From an uncultured Eggerthellaceae bacterium (GTDB lineage Bacteria; Actinomycetota; Coriobacteriia; Coriobacteriales; Eggerthellaceae): DNA of 5,822 bases. The stretch covers positions 1-5,822 of the forward strand of contig CAMOLA010000088.1 of the NCBI GenBank assembly GCA_946618265.1. Reading direction: 5' to 3'. Both the position numbers and the translations under genes were made by a program. The notes beneath the pieces were generated by a model. The model was not told where the DNA came from and did not search any database. It saw only the letters and a program-made list of their open reading frames with translations. Below are positions 1 to 5,822 of the stretch, one piece after another (positions within the stretch are counted from its first letter, which is position 1; each line of letters opens with the position of its first letter).

Positions 1-1
1 C

Positions 2-193
2 CCGCTTCGGCTCCCGCTCGTCGTTCCAGCGAAGCAGCTGCGGAACTCGCGCCCTTCGGGCGCTCAAACAGTCCTCGCTCCCGCTTCGCTTCCACTCCTC
101 GCAGCCTCAGAGGGCGCGACGAGCAGGTCCGGGCCGGGGCCGCTGCGCAGGTCGGGCAGGCGCGGACAATCGGTCGTGGGTTTCGAGCGATGA
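2..193 (+). other. GC-rich low-complexity stretch, possible 3' end of an upstream gene
   Basis: All three forward frames are open from the window edge, so open length alone says nothing here. The frame from position 2 ends in a TGA (191-193) that overlaps the permease ATG (190-192) as ATGA. That arrangement is typical of translational coupling between an ABC ATPase gene and its permease. Against coding, the predicted tail is rich in Ser, Arg, Gly and Pro and resembles no ATPase C terminus I know. The DNA carries a perfect hairpin (GCGCCC/GGGCGC, 49-63), a 9-bp repeat (CCCGCTTCG at 1-9 and 80-88) and a 7-bp inverted repeat (CTCGTCG 17-23 with CGACGAG 117-123). These look more like intergenic sequence. 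I see no promoter. Whether it is a gene tail or a spacer cannot be settled from this window. Confidence 0.25.
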
Positions 194-2808
194 GCGCGTT
201 TGCGAAAGAGCTGCTGCGCACGATCACGCGCAAGCCGGGGCGCTTCTTGGCCCTGCTCGCCATCGTGGCGCTCGGGGCGGGCTTCTATGCGGGGCTTCGC
301 ACGACGGCGCCCGACATGAAGATCGTCCTGGATCAGTATCTGGATGGCACGTGCGTCTACGACGTGCGCGTCGTCGGCACCATGGGACTCGAGGAGGCGG
401 ATCTCGACGCGCTCCGAGCGCTGCCGGGGGCCGAGCATGTCATGGGCAGCCGCCAGGCCGATGTCATCGCCGCGTTCGGGGACACTTCGTACACGACGCG
501 CGTGCACAGTCTTCCGGCATCCGCGCATTCTTCGACGTGCGAGGACGGGGTGCAGGTGGTTTCGGACGACGATTCGTACCTGAACCGCCTCATCCTGGTG
601 GAGGGTCGATGGCCGGAGCGCGCGGGGGAGTGCGTCATTTCGGAGGATCGCGTGCTCAGCCGGGATATCGGCATCGGAACGCGCATCGCGTTCGAGGAGG
701 GCGCATCCGATTTGTCCGACACGTTCGCTACGCGCGCGTACGAGGTGGTTGGCAAGGTCCACATGCCGTATTACGTATCGTCGGCGGCGATCGATGCGAG
801 CTCGCTCGGCTCGGGCGTGGTGCAGCAGGTGCTCTATGTGCAAGAGGGGAGCTTCGCGCAGGATTATCCCTATACCGACGCGTTCGTCGAGGCGGCCGGG
901 GCGCGCGATGCGTTCTACGGCTCGGACGAATACGACGAGGCGGTCAACGCGGTCATGGACCAGGCGAAGTCCATCGCGGACGAGCGCTGCCAGGCGCGCC
1001 TCGACTCCCTGACCGACGAGCTTTACGACAAGGCGACGACCTACGACGGCCTCCTCGATTTCTTCGAGTATCGCCTATCGCACACGCAAGCCGAAATCGA
1101 CGATCCCGAAAAGCCCGAATGGCTCGTCATGGACCGCTCGAAAAACGCCGGCATGGCGTCGTTCACGTCGGACGCCGATAGGGTGGACCACATCGCGAGC
1201 ATCTTCCCGCTCATGTTCTTCCTGGTCGCCGCCCTCGTCGCGCTCACCACCATGACGCGCATGGTCGACGAAGAGCGCCTCCTGGTCGGTACGTACAAGG
1301 CGCTCGGCTATACGCGGGCGCGCATCACGGGCAAATACGTTGCGTACGCTTTCGCGGCGAGCGCCATCGGGGCATGCGCGGGCATCGCGGTGCTCTCGCG
1401 CTTGTTGCCCGGCGTCATCATGAACGCGTATGCCATCATGTACTACGTTCCCGTGAAGTCGCTTTCGCCCGACGTCCCGATAGCGCTCGTCTCCGCGGGG
1501 CTCGTTATCGGCATCACCTTGGTCGCGACGTGGGCGAGCGTCGCCGCGACCCTGCGCGAGAAGCCGGCTGCGCTCATGCTGCCCCGCGCGCCGAAGGCGG
1601 GCAAGCGCATACTGCTCGAGCGCATGGGGCCTCTCTGGTCGCGCCTGTCGTTCACGTGGAAGGTGACCTGCCGCAACCTGTTCCGCTACAAGAAGCGGCT
1701 CGTCATGACCGTCGTGGGCATCGCGGGTTGCACGGCGCTGCTGCTCACGGGACTCGGCCTGCACGATGCGATCAACGACATCATCGACGTCCAGTACGGC
1801 GACATCATCAAGCACAACGCCCTGGTGACGCTCGAGAACAAGGTCGACGATGCGCGGCGTGGCGAGCTCGATGAGCTGCTCGAGGAATCGGGGGCGCTGC
1901 AATCTTCGACGCCGGCGTTCACCGAGACCATGCTCGCATCGGGTCCGCGCGCGCACGACAAGCGCATCGACGTGGTCGTCCCGCGCGATCCGGCGGCGTT
2001 TTCCACGATGAAGGAGCTGCGCACGCGCGAGGGCCACGAGCCGTTGTCCATCGAGGCGAACGGCGTGCTGCTCAACGAGAAGATGGCGGTCGAGCTCGGC
2101 GTCGGCGTTGGCGACACGATATCGATCAGTCCGCAGGACGCGATGGGAAACGCGACTTCGACCGTCTACGAATTCACCGTGGGGGCGCTGTACGAGAACT
2201 ATATCTACAATTACCTCTATGTCGCGCAGGACGTCTACGAGCAGGCCACGGGCAAGCGAGCGCCCATGAACGCGATCTATGCCAACATCGATTCCGATGC
2301 GCAGGCGCGCGAGCAGCTTGACGAACGTCTGCGTCAGACGGGCATCGTCAAGACCGTCACCTACAACGACGAGGTCATCGATACCTACAAGACGATGTTG
2401 CGCAGCGTCGACCTCATCGTGGTCGTGCTCGTCGTGTCGGCGGCCGCGCTCGCGTTCATCGTGCTGTACAACCTGACCAACATCAACATAGAGGAGCGCA
2501 TACGCGAGATCGCGACGCTCAAGGTGCTCGGCTTCACGAAGCGCGAGACCTATGCCTACATATTCCGGGAAATCGTGCTGCTCTCCATCATCGGCGCGCT
2601 GCTGGGCCTCGTGCTCGGCGTGTTCCTCGAGGGGTTCGTCGTCACGACGGCCGAAGTCGACCAGGTGATGTTCGGCCGCACGATCCATCCGCCGAGCTTC
2701 GTCGCCGGTTTCGTGCTCACGCTCCTGTTCTCCGGCGTGTCCATGCTGCTCATGCTCCCCAAGCTGTCGCGCGTCGACATGGTCGAGAGCCTGAAGTCAA
2801 ACGAGTAA
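190..2808 (+). CDS. FtsX/MacB-type ABC transporter permease, compact form (872 aa)
   Basis: This is an integral membrane permease of the FtsX-like family, expected to work with a separate cytoplasmic ATPase in export, lipid handling or envelope tasks; the substrate is unknown. Eight hydrophobic segments are visible near residues 18-36, 338-357, 383-406, 431-452, 504-525, 741-762, 793-813 and 837-857. The order is the usual double one: a helix, a large outside domain, three helices, then the same plan again. Family hallmarks include the APDMK segment after helix 1, VEGRWPERAGECVIS, the EWLVMDRS block near 310-317, MTRMVDEERLLVGTYKALGY after helix 2, its counterpart EERIREIATLKVLGF after helix 6, and VDMVESLK at the C terminus. 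Relatives that I recall are often above 1,000 residues because of a long coiled coil before EWLVMDR; only about 50 residues (257-308) remain here. The ATG at 190 is chosen because the family's basic, RKPGRF-like N terminus begins there. Its ribosome binding site is weak, which fits translational coupling. No ATPase is in the window. Confidence 0.93.
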   Translation: MSAFAKELLRTITRKPGRFLALLAIVALGAGFYAGLRTTAPDMKIVLDQYLDGTCVYDVRVVGTMGLEEADLDALRALPGAEHVMGSRQADVIAAFGDTSYTTRVHSLPASAHSSTCEDGVQVVSDDDSYLNRLILVEGRWPERAGECVISEDRVLSRDIGIGTRIAFEEGASDLSDTFATRAYEVVGKVHMPYYVSSAAIDASSLGSGVVQQVLYVQEGSFAQDYPYTDAFVEAAGARDAFYGSDEYDEAVNAVMDQAKSIADERCQARLDSLTDELYDKATTYDGLLDFFEYRLSHTQAEIDDPEKPEWLVMDRSKNAGMASFTSDADRVDHIASIFPLMFFLVAALVALTTMTRMVDEERLLVGTYKALGYTRARITGKYVAYAFAASAIGACAGIAVLSRLLPGVIMNAYAIMYYVPVKSLSPDVPIALVSAGLVIGITLVATWASVAATLREKPAALMLPRAPKAGKRILLERMGPLWSRLSFTWKVTCRNLFRYKKRLVMTVVGIAGCTALLLTGLGLHDAINDIIDVQYGDIIKHNALVTLENKVDDARRGELDELLEESGALQSSTPAFTETMLASGPRAHDKRIDVVVPRDPAAFSTMKELRTREGHEPLSIEANGVLLNEKMAVELGVGVGDTISISPQDAMGNATSTVYEFTVGALYENYIYNYLYVAQDVYEQATGKRAPMNAIYANIDSDAQAREQLDERLRQTGIVKTVTYNDEVIDTYKTMLRSVDLIVVVLVVSAAALAFIVLYNLTNINIEERIREIATLKVLGFTKRETYAYIFREIVLLSIIGALLGLVLGVFLEGFVVTTAEVDQVMFGRTIHPPSFVAGFVLTLLFSGVSMLLMLPKLSRVDMVESLKSNE

Positions 2809-2809
2809 A

Positions 2810-2837
2810 TCATAAAAGGGGACAGCCCCTTTTATGA
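2810..2837. repeat. Perfect 12-bp hairpin of GGGGACAG-CCCC type
   Basis: TCATAAAAGGGG and CCCCTTTTATGA pair perfectly across an ACAG loop, starting two bases after the permease stop codon (TAA, 2806-2808). No T-run follows directly, so it is not a classic intrinsic terminator, although its position would suit a 3'-end stabiliser or weak terminator. From memory, hairpins centred on GGGGACAG..CCCC are scattered in many bacterial genomes as REP-like repeats. That identity is recognition, not a search result. Confidence 0.7.
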
Positions 2838-2840
2838 CGC

Positions 2841-2865
2841 CATCCTTCGCCTTCGGCTCAGGATG
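2841..2865. repeat. Imperfect hairpin resembling a dispersed intergenic repeat
   Basis: CATCCT (2841-2846) pairs with AGGATG (2860-2865) and GCC (2849-2851) with GGC (2855-2857), separated by a 2x2 internal loop and closed by a TTC loop. The reverse strand reads like the CATCCTGAGC...GAAGGATG repeats often found between bacterial genes. A TTTTT run at 2878-2882 lies 12 bases downstream, so the hairpin might add weak termination after the permease. Confidence 0.5.
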
Positions 2866-2881
2866 ACAAATCGGGTGTTTT

Positions 2882-2945
2882 TATCAGGTATTCTTCGGGG
2901 GCGCCACACGGGAGCATCCCCTCTGGCGCCCTGCGGGTTCTGATA
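2882..2945. other. Two-tier stem-loop between permease and chaperone genes
   Basis: An outer stem TATCAG (2882-2887)/CTGATA (2940-2945) encloses a perfect 8-bp stem GGGCGCCA (2899-2906)/TGGCGCCC (2924-2931). This is topped by GGGA (2910-2913)/TCCC (2917-2920) with a GCA loop. The structure ends about 60 bases before the -35 box of the next gene, so it is not in that gene's leader if the called promoter is right. It could be the 3' end of the permease transcript or an unrecognised element. It matches no riboswitch or T-box I know. Confidence 0.45.
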
Positions 2946-3005
2946 GGTGCGCCGTCGATGCGTCAGGTGGAAACGAGTAATTTGGTCGATTACGACAAGG
3001 CCGTG

Positions 3006-3033
3006 ATGACAGCAGGGGCAAATACGCTACAAT
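3006..3033 (+). promoter_or_regulatory. Sigma-70-type promoter of the trigger-factor-like gene
   Basis: The -35 box is ATGACA (3006-3011, five of six consensus bases) and the -10 box is TACAAT (3028-3033, five of six), with a 16-bp spacer. Transcription would start near 3040 and give a leader of about 35 bases. The promoter lies inside the in-frame extension that begins at 2958, which argues that the true start codon is downstream at 3075. Confidence 0.7.
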
Positions 3034-3059
3034 GCTTCGATGCAAATCGAAACCCACGA

Positions 3060-3066
3060 GGGAGGA
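3060..3066 (+). promoter_or_regulatory. Strong Shine-Dalgarno that fixes the start at 3075
   Basis: GGGAGGA lies 8 bases before the ATG at 3075. The alternative ATG at 2958 has no comparable site, and the protein between 2958 and 3075 resembles nothing in the family. This supports the shorter protein. Confidence 0.85.
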
Positions 3067-3074
3067 CATACGTA

Positions 3075-4403
3075 ATGAAGGTTGTAAAGAAAACGGGGGA
3101 TGACGGCCACATCAGGCTCGATGCCACGGCGTCGTCGTCCGAGGTGTCCGAGGTGCTGCAGCAGGCGTCCGTCACGTTCTGCGCGCAGATGGGCATCCAG
3201 CCCTATGGCAACAAGACTCCAGCCGAGCTCGCCAACGAGGCGCTCGGCATCAAGAACCTCGACTCGGTCGTGTCGACCCAGGCCGCAGAGCTGCTCGTGC
3301 CGCGTGCGCTCAACAAGCACGGCATCGTGCCGGCCTTCAACCCCACGCCGCAGGCCGATGCGCCCGTTCGCAGGGGGCATGCGTTCCAGTTCACGCTCGA
3401 CGTCCTGCCCAAGCCTTCGTTCGAACTCGAGGACTACGGCCCGGTCACGATTCGCGTGCAGCCGTTCGAGGAGGACGAATCCGAAATCGACCGTCAGATC
3501 AGCGAAATCGCGCGCAACTACATCTCCTGGGTGCCCGCCGAAGGCGAGGGCCCGCTCGGTCCGCACGATAGCTGCAAGATCAAGATCCGCGCCACGAAGG
3601 ACGGGGAAGAGGTTCCCGGCCTCACGAGCGACGGTCGCGTCTATTCGCTAGGCGAGCATCTCATGCCCGACGGCTTCGACGAGGCCATCGAGGGCATGAT
3701 GGTCGGCGAGACGCGCACCTTCACGTTCCAGGGCCCCGGCCTCGACGCCAACAAGAACGAGGTCATGGAGGAATACGAGTGCGAGATCACGCTCCTCGAG
3801 ATGCAGCGCGAGGTCGTGCCGATCATCGACGACGAGTGGATCGCCAAGTACCTGCCGATGTACAAGTCGCTCGAAGACCTTCGCGCCAAGATCGGCGAGC
3901 AGGTCAACGCCGAGCGCAAGAAGTACTACGAGGACTACAAGCGCAACCTCGCCGCCGCAGCGCTCTCCGAGCGTTTCAAGGGCGCGATCCCTGACGAGAT
4001 TTACGAGGGATCCATGGCCCAGGAGCAGCGCACGCTGCGCCAGCAGGTCACGGCATCGGGCCAGACGTGGGAGCAGTTCTGCGAGCAGCAGGGCGGCGAG
4101 CAGCAGGTCGGGATGATGCTTATGGTGTCCATGCGCCAGTCGCTCGTCCAGGGCTACTGCCTCGACGCGTACTATCGCCACTACAACCTGTCCTACACCG
4201 AAGAGGACCTCGACGATTCCTGCTTCCAGATCAACCCGCGCAACCCGCGCGCGGCGCGCCAGCAGATGGAGAAGAGCGGCCTCGGCTTCGCCCTGCGCGA
4301 AGCAGCAGAGCGCCTGCGCGCCTGCAAGCACCTGGTGGAAAACGCCGAAATCATTGAGCAGCCCTCCAGCTCATCCGCCCAGCCCACCGTCGTCATGAGC
4401 TAA
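3075..4403 (+). CDS. tig: Trigger-factor-like chaperone and prolyl isomerase (442 aa)
   Basis: This is a cytoplasmic folding factor of the trigger factor family, which binds nascent chains at the ribosome exit tunnel. Its 442 residues compare with about 425-435 for typical members, and all three regions can be traced. The N-terminal ribosome-binding region covers about 1-128. An FKBP-type isomerase domain covers about 155-245, with YSLGEHLMPDGFDEAIEGMMVGETRTF at 190-216 matching the family's LGxGxxxPGFxxxxxGMxxGE pattern. A helical C-terminal chaperone region follows from about 250, ending in a Ser-rich tail. The odd point is the ribosome-docking loop: GFRxGK is not present, and the equivalent segment (39-49) reads MGIQPYGNKTP. 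It may therefore be a divergent paralogue with altered ribosome contact, or simply a lineage variant. It has its own promoter and terminator, and no clpP or clpX follows. The start at 3075 is supported by the Shine-Dalgarno and the promoter position. Family assignment is good; function as the main trigger factor is less certain. Confidence 0.85.
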   Translation: MKVVKKTGDDGHIRLDATASSSEVSEVLQQASVTFCAQMGIQPYGNKTPAELANEALGIKNLDSVVSTQAAELLVPRALNKHGIVPAFNPTPQADAPVRRGHAFQFTLDVLPKPSFELEDYGPVTIRVQPFEEDESEIDRQISEIARNYISWVPAEGEGPLGPHDSCKIKIRATKDGEEVPGLTSDGRVYSLGEHLMPDGFDEAIEGMMVGETRTFTFQGPGLDANKNEVMEEYECEITLLEMQREVVPIIDDEWIAKYLPMYKSLEDLRAKIGEQVNAERKKYYEDYKRNLAAAALSERFKGAIPDEIYEGSMAQEQRTLRQQVTASGQTWEQFCEQQGGEQQVGMMLMVSMRQSLVQGYCLDAYYRHYNLSYTEEDLDDSCFQINPRNPRAARQQMEKSGLGFALREAAERLRACKHLVENAEIIEQPSSSSAQPTVVMS

Positions 4404-4429
4404 CCAAATAGCGCATATCAAAACAACCC

Positions 4430-4460
4430 GAAACGCCCGCCCCAAGCGGGCGTTTCCTCT
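4430..4460 (+). terminator. Intrinsic terminator of the trigger-factor-like gene
   Basis: GAAACGCCCGC (4430-4440) and GCGGGCGTTTC (4446-4456) form a perfect 11-bp stem with a CCCAA loop, 26 bases after the stop codon. The last stem bases plus the following bases give a pyrimidine-rich TTTCCTCT tail rather than a pure T-run. The stem is very stable and well placed, so termination is likely although the tail is modest. Confidence 0.8.
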
Positions 4461-4466
4461 ATAAAA

Positions 4467-4490
4467 ACTCGACGCCGCGAAGCGGCGAGT
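4467..4490. other. Second hairpin after the terminator
   Basis: CGCCGC (4473-4478) pairs with GCGGCG (4482-4487) around a GAA loop. ACTC (4467-4470) can pair with GAGT (4487-4490) if a small bulge is allowed and the shared G is used for one stem only. It starts about 10 bases past the first terminator stem and may act as a backup terminator or as a boundary for minus-strand transcripts. Confidence 0.4.
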
Positions 4491-4505
4491 ACAATTCCAA
4501 AGAAA

Positions 4506-4555
4506 GCCGCAACCAAGATCCGCACATGCAAAGCAAACGCCGCAACCAAGATCCG
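4506..4555. repeat. 17-bp tandem-spaced direct repeat (two copies)
   Basis: GCCGCAACCAAGATCCG occurs exactly at 4506-4522 and again at 4539-4555, a period of 33 bases with a 16-base spacer. The flanks differ on both sides, so the shared unit is sharply bounded. Two copies are too few for a CRISPR array. Paired protein-binding sites about three helical turns apart, or a small duplication, are both possible. Confidence 0.85.
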
Positions 4556-4573
4556 TTCCGGGGATAAACGATA

Positions 4574-4729
4574 GCTTTCCCGTGGGTCCCGCGGCAGCCG
4601 AGGCGCGAGGGGCGGGGCCTGTGAGCGATTCCGCAGGCACTGTATTCTATTCTTCATATAGGTTAGCCGAGGACAAGCGAACAGGCCCCGCCCCTCGCGC
4701 CTCGGCTGCCGCGGGACCCACGGGAAAGC
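4574..4729. repeat. Perfect 49-bp inverted repeat with a 58-base loop
   Basis: The arms at 4574-4622 and 4681-4729 are exact reverse complements over all 49 bases; pairing stops at both the outer and inner edges. The loop (4623-4680) is noticeably richer in A and T, and the arms are very GC-rich. A transcript would fold into an extremely stable hairpin, and the DNA could extrude a cruciform. No target-site duplication is visible at the outer edges, and there is no coding sequence for a transposase. GGTTAGCC occurs in the loop (4661-4668) and again just outside the right arm (4738-4745). Possible readings are a strong bidirectional transcription barrier before rplB, a non-autonomous mobile element, or a dispersed repeat of this genome. 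Confidence 0.92.
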
Positions 4730-4779
4730 GGTGGGAGGGTTAGCCCCATATGTGCAGGTTGTGAACCGAAAATCTTTCC

Positions 4780-4808
4780 TTGAACCCGAAAAATTCCACC
4801 CGTATAAT
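4780..4808 (+). promoter_or_regulatory. Strong sigma-70-type promoter of the rplB unit
   Basis: TTGAAC (4780-4785) and TATAAT (4803-4808, perfect -10) are separated by the ideal 17 bp. Transcription would begin near 4815. This is the best promoter in the window and fits a highly expressed ribosomal protein operon. It lies 50 bases after the long inverted repeat. Confidence 0.85.
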
Positions 4809-4850
4809 GTCTCTTTGTGTCTGAGAGTGTATGGATACACCCGGACGCGT

Positions 4851-4907
4851 GGATTACGGAGTCGGGGCGTTTGCCTCCTCAAACGCCTGTTCCGGCCATC
4901 GTAACCC
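4851..4907 (+). promoter_or_regulatory. Leader hairpin with CCTCCT loop
   Basis: GGCGTTTG (4866-4873) and CAAACGCC (4880-4887) form a perfect 8-bp stem closed by the six-base loop CCTCCT (4874-4879). An outer stem GGATTACG (4851-4858)/CGTAACCC (4900-4907) pairs at seven of eight positions. The loop equals the anti-Shine-Dalgarno core of 16S rRNA. It could pair with AGGAG at 4964-4968 (five bases, loop 4875-4879) or with AGGA of the rplB ribosome binding site (four bases). Confidence 0.7.
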
Positions 4908-4928
4908 ACTTTGGCAGAGGGGTCCTTG

Positions 4929-4989
4929 GTGTACGACGAGGCGTGCGATGAAGGGCCCGGAGTAGGAGTCGTCAAGCGTGTGTACGACG
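4929..4989. repeat. Repeated GTGTACGACG in the rplB leader
   Basis: GTGTACGACG occurs exactly at 4929-4938 and 4980-4989, 51 bases apart. A GTCGT at 4968-4972, between them, can pair with the ACGAC of either copy (4933-4937 or 4984-4988). The two pairings exclude each other. The downstream option places a stem ending 11 bases before the ribosome binding site. Confidence 0.6.
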
Positions 4990-4999
4990 GCTCACGGAT

Positions 5000-5005
5000 A
5001 GGAAG
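5000..5005 (+). promoter_or_regulatory. Ribosome binding site of rplB
   Basis: AGGAAG lies 8 bases before the ATG at 5014. It is a moderate match to the Shine-Dalgarno consensus. The start is confirmed by the N terminus [14 protein letters not shown], which is standard for L2. Confidence 0.75.
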
Positions 5006-5013
5006 AAGTGAGA

Positions 5014-5822
<809 letters not shown>

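Larger units (their letters stand above)
4815..5013 (+). promoter_or_regulatory. Structured 5' leader of rplB, about 200 nt
   Basis: Between the predicted transcription start and the rplB ATG lie about 199 bases with clear internal structure. There is a small hairpin GTGTAT (4827-4832)/ATACAC (4835-4840), a long compound hairpin (4851-4907), and two copies of GTGTACGACG (4929-4938, 4980-4989). Ribosomal protein operons are often controlled by a product protein binding the mRNA leader, so autoregulation is a reasonable inference. The protein ligand cannot be read from the sequence. I do not recognise a described ribosomal leader family here. A 44-codon reading frame (4831-4965) runs through the structured part but lacks a good ribosome binding site. 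Confidence 0.6.

Noticed and set aside
1075..2688. Minus-strand open frame of 537 codons opposite the permease
   Set aside because: It is a GC-rich shadow: the opposite frame encodes an unmistakable membrane permease, and this frame gives an Arg/Asp/His-rich protein without domains.
2882..2945. Riboswitch or T-box controlling the chaperone gene
   Set aside because: It lies upstream of the predicted promoter of that gene, and no conserved riboswitch or T-box motif was recognised.
2958..3074. In-frame N-terminal extension of the trigger-factor-like protein (39 residues)
   Set aside because: The extension has no family resemblance and no ribosome binding site, and it contains the likely promoter boxes. 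The ATG at 3075 has a strong Shine-Dalgarno.
4506..4555. CRISPR array
   Set aside because: Only two 17-base repeats with one 16-base spacer; repeats and spacer are too short, and no cas gene is present.
4574..4729. Integron attC site or a complete insertion sequence
   Set aside because: The arms are perfect rather than attC-like with paired simple sites and bulges, there is no GTTRRRY end, no transposase and no visible target duplication.
4418..4975. Minus-strand open frame of 185 codons across the gap
   Set aside because: It runs through the terminator, the direct repeats, the perfect inverted repeat and the rplB promoter. Its protein simply translates repeat DNA and has no recognisable domain.
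4745..5013. Remnant of rplW before rplB
   Set aside because: The forward frames were read, including the one from 4911 that runs into rplB in another frame; none shows L23-like sequence.

Overview
This window looks like chromosomal DNA from a high-GC actinobacterium, most likely a member of the class Coriobacteriia (Eggerthellales or Coriobacteriales). The basis is the protein sequences, read by eye and from memory: an L2 ribosomal protein of actinobacterial type, an FtsX-type permease like those common in gut Coriobacteriia and Firmicutes, and strongly GC-rich third codon positions. No database search was possible.

Layout, all on the + strand. (1) Positions 1-189 are GC-rich and low in complexity. 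All three forward frames stay open; one ends in a TGA that overlaps the next start codon. (2) 190-2808 encodes an 872-residue, eight-helix FtsX/MacB-type ABC transporter permease whose usual long extracytoplasmic coiled coil is nearly absent. (3) 2809-3074 is intergenic. It holds two short hairpins of dispersed-repeat type, a larger two-tier stem, and a good sigma-70-type promoter with a strong ribosome binding site. (4) 3075-4403 encodes a trigger-factor-like ribosome-associated chaperone and prolyl isomerase that lacks the recognisable GFRxGK ribosome-docking signature. (5) 4404-5013 is a 610-base gap with no convincing gene. It holds an intrinsic terminator, a second hairpin, a 17-bp direct repeat, a perfect 49-bp inverted repeat around a 58-base loop, an excellent promoter, and a roughly 200-base structured 5' leader. 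(6) 5014 to the end encodes ribosomal protein L2 (rplB), cut by the window edge.

The three genes do not form one operon. The permease probably belongs with an ATPase gene outside the window. The chaperone gene has its own promoter and terminator. The rplB gene begins a new transcription unit. The last point is unusual, because rplB normally sits inside the S10 operon directly after rpsJ-rplC-rplD-rplW. Here it appears to be the first gene behind its own promoter and leader.

The material most worth a second look lies in the 610-base gap: the rplB leader, with a hairpin loop reading CCTCCT (identical to the anti-Shine-Dalgarno core) and a repeated GTGTACGACG element that could take part in alternative pairings, and the perfect 49-bp inverted repeat just upstream. 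I see no evidence for a defence system, CRISPR array, phage or complete mobile element.
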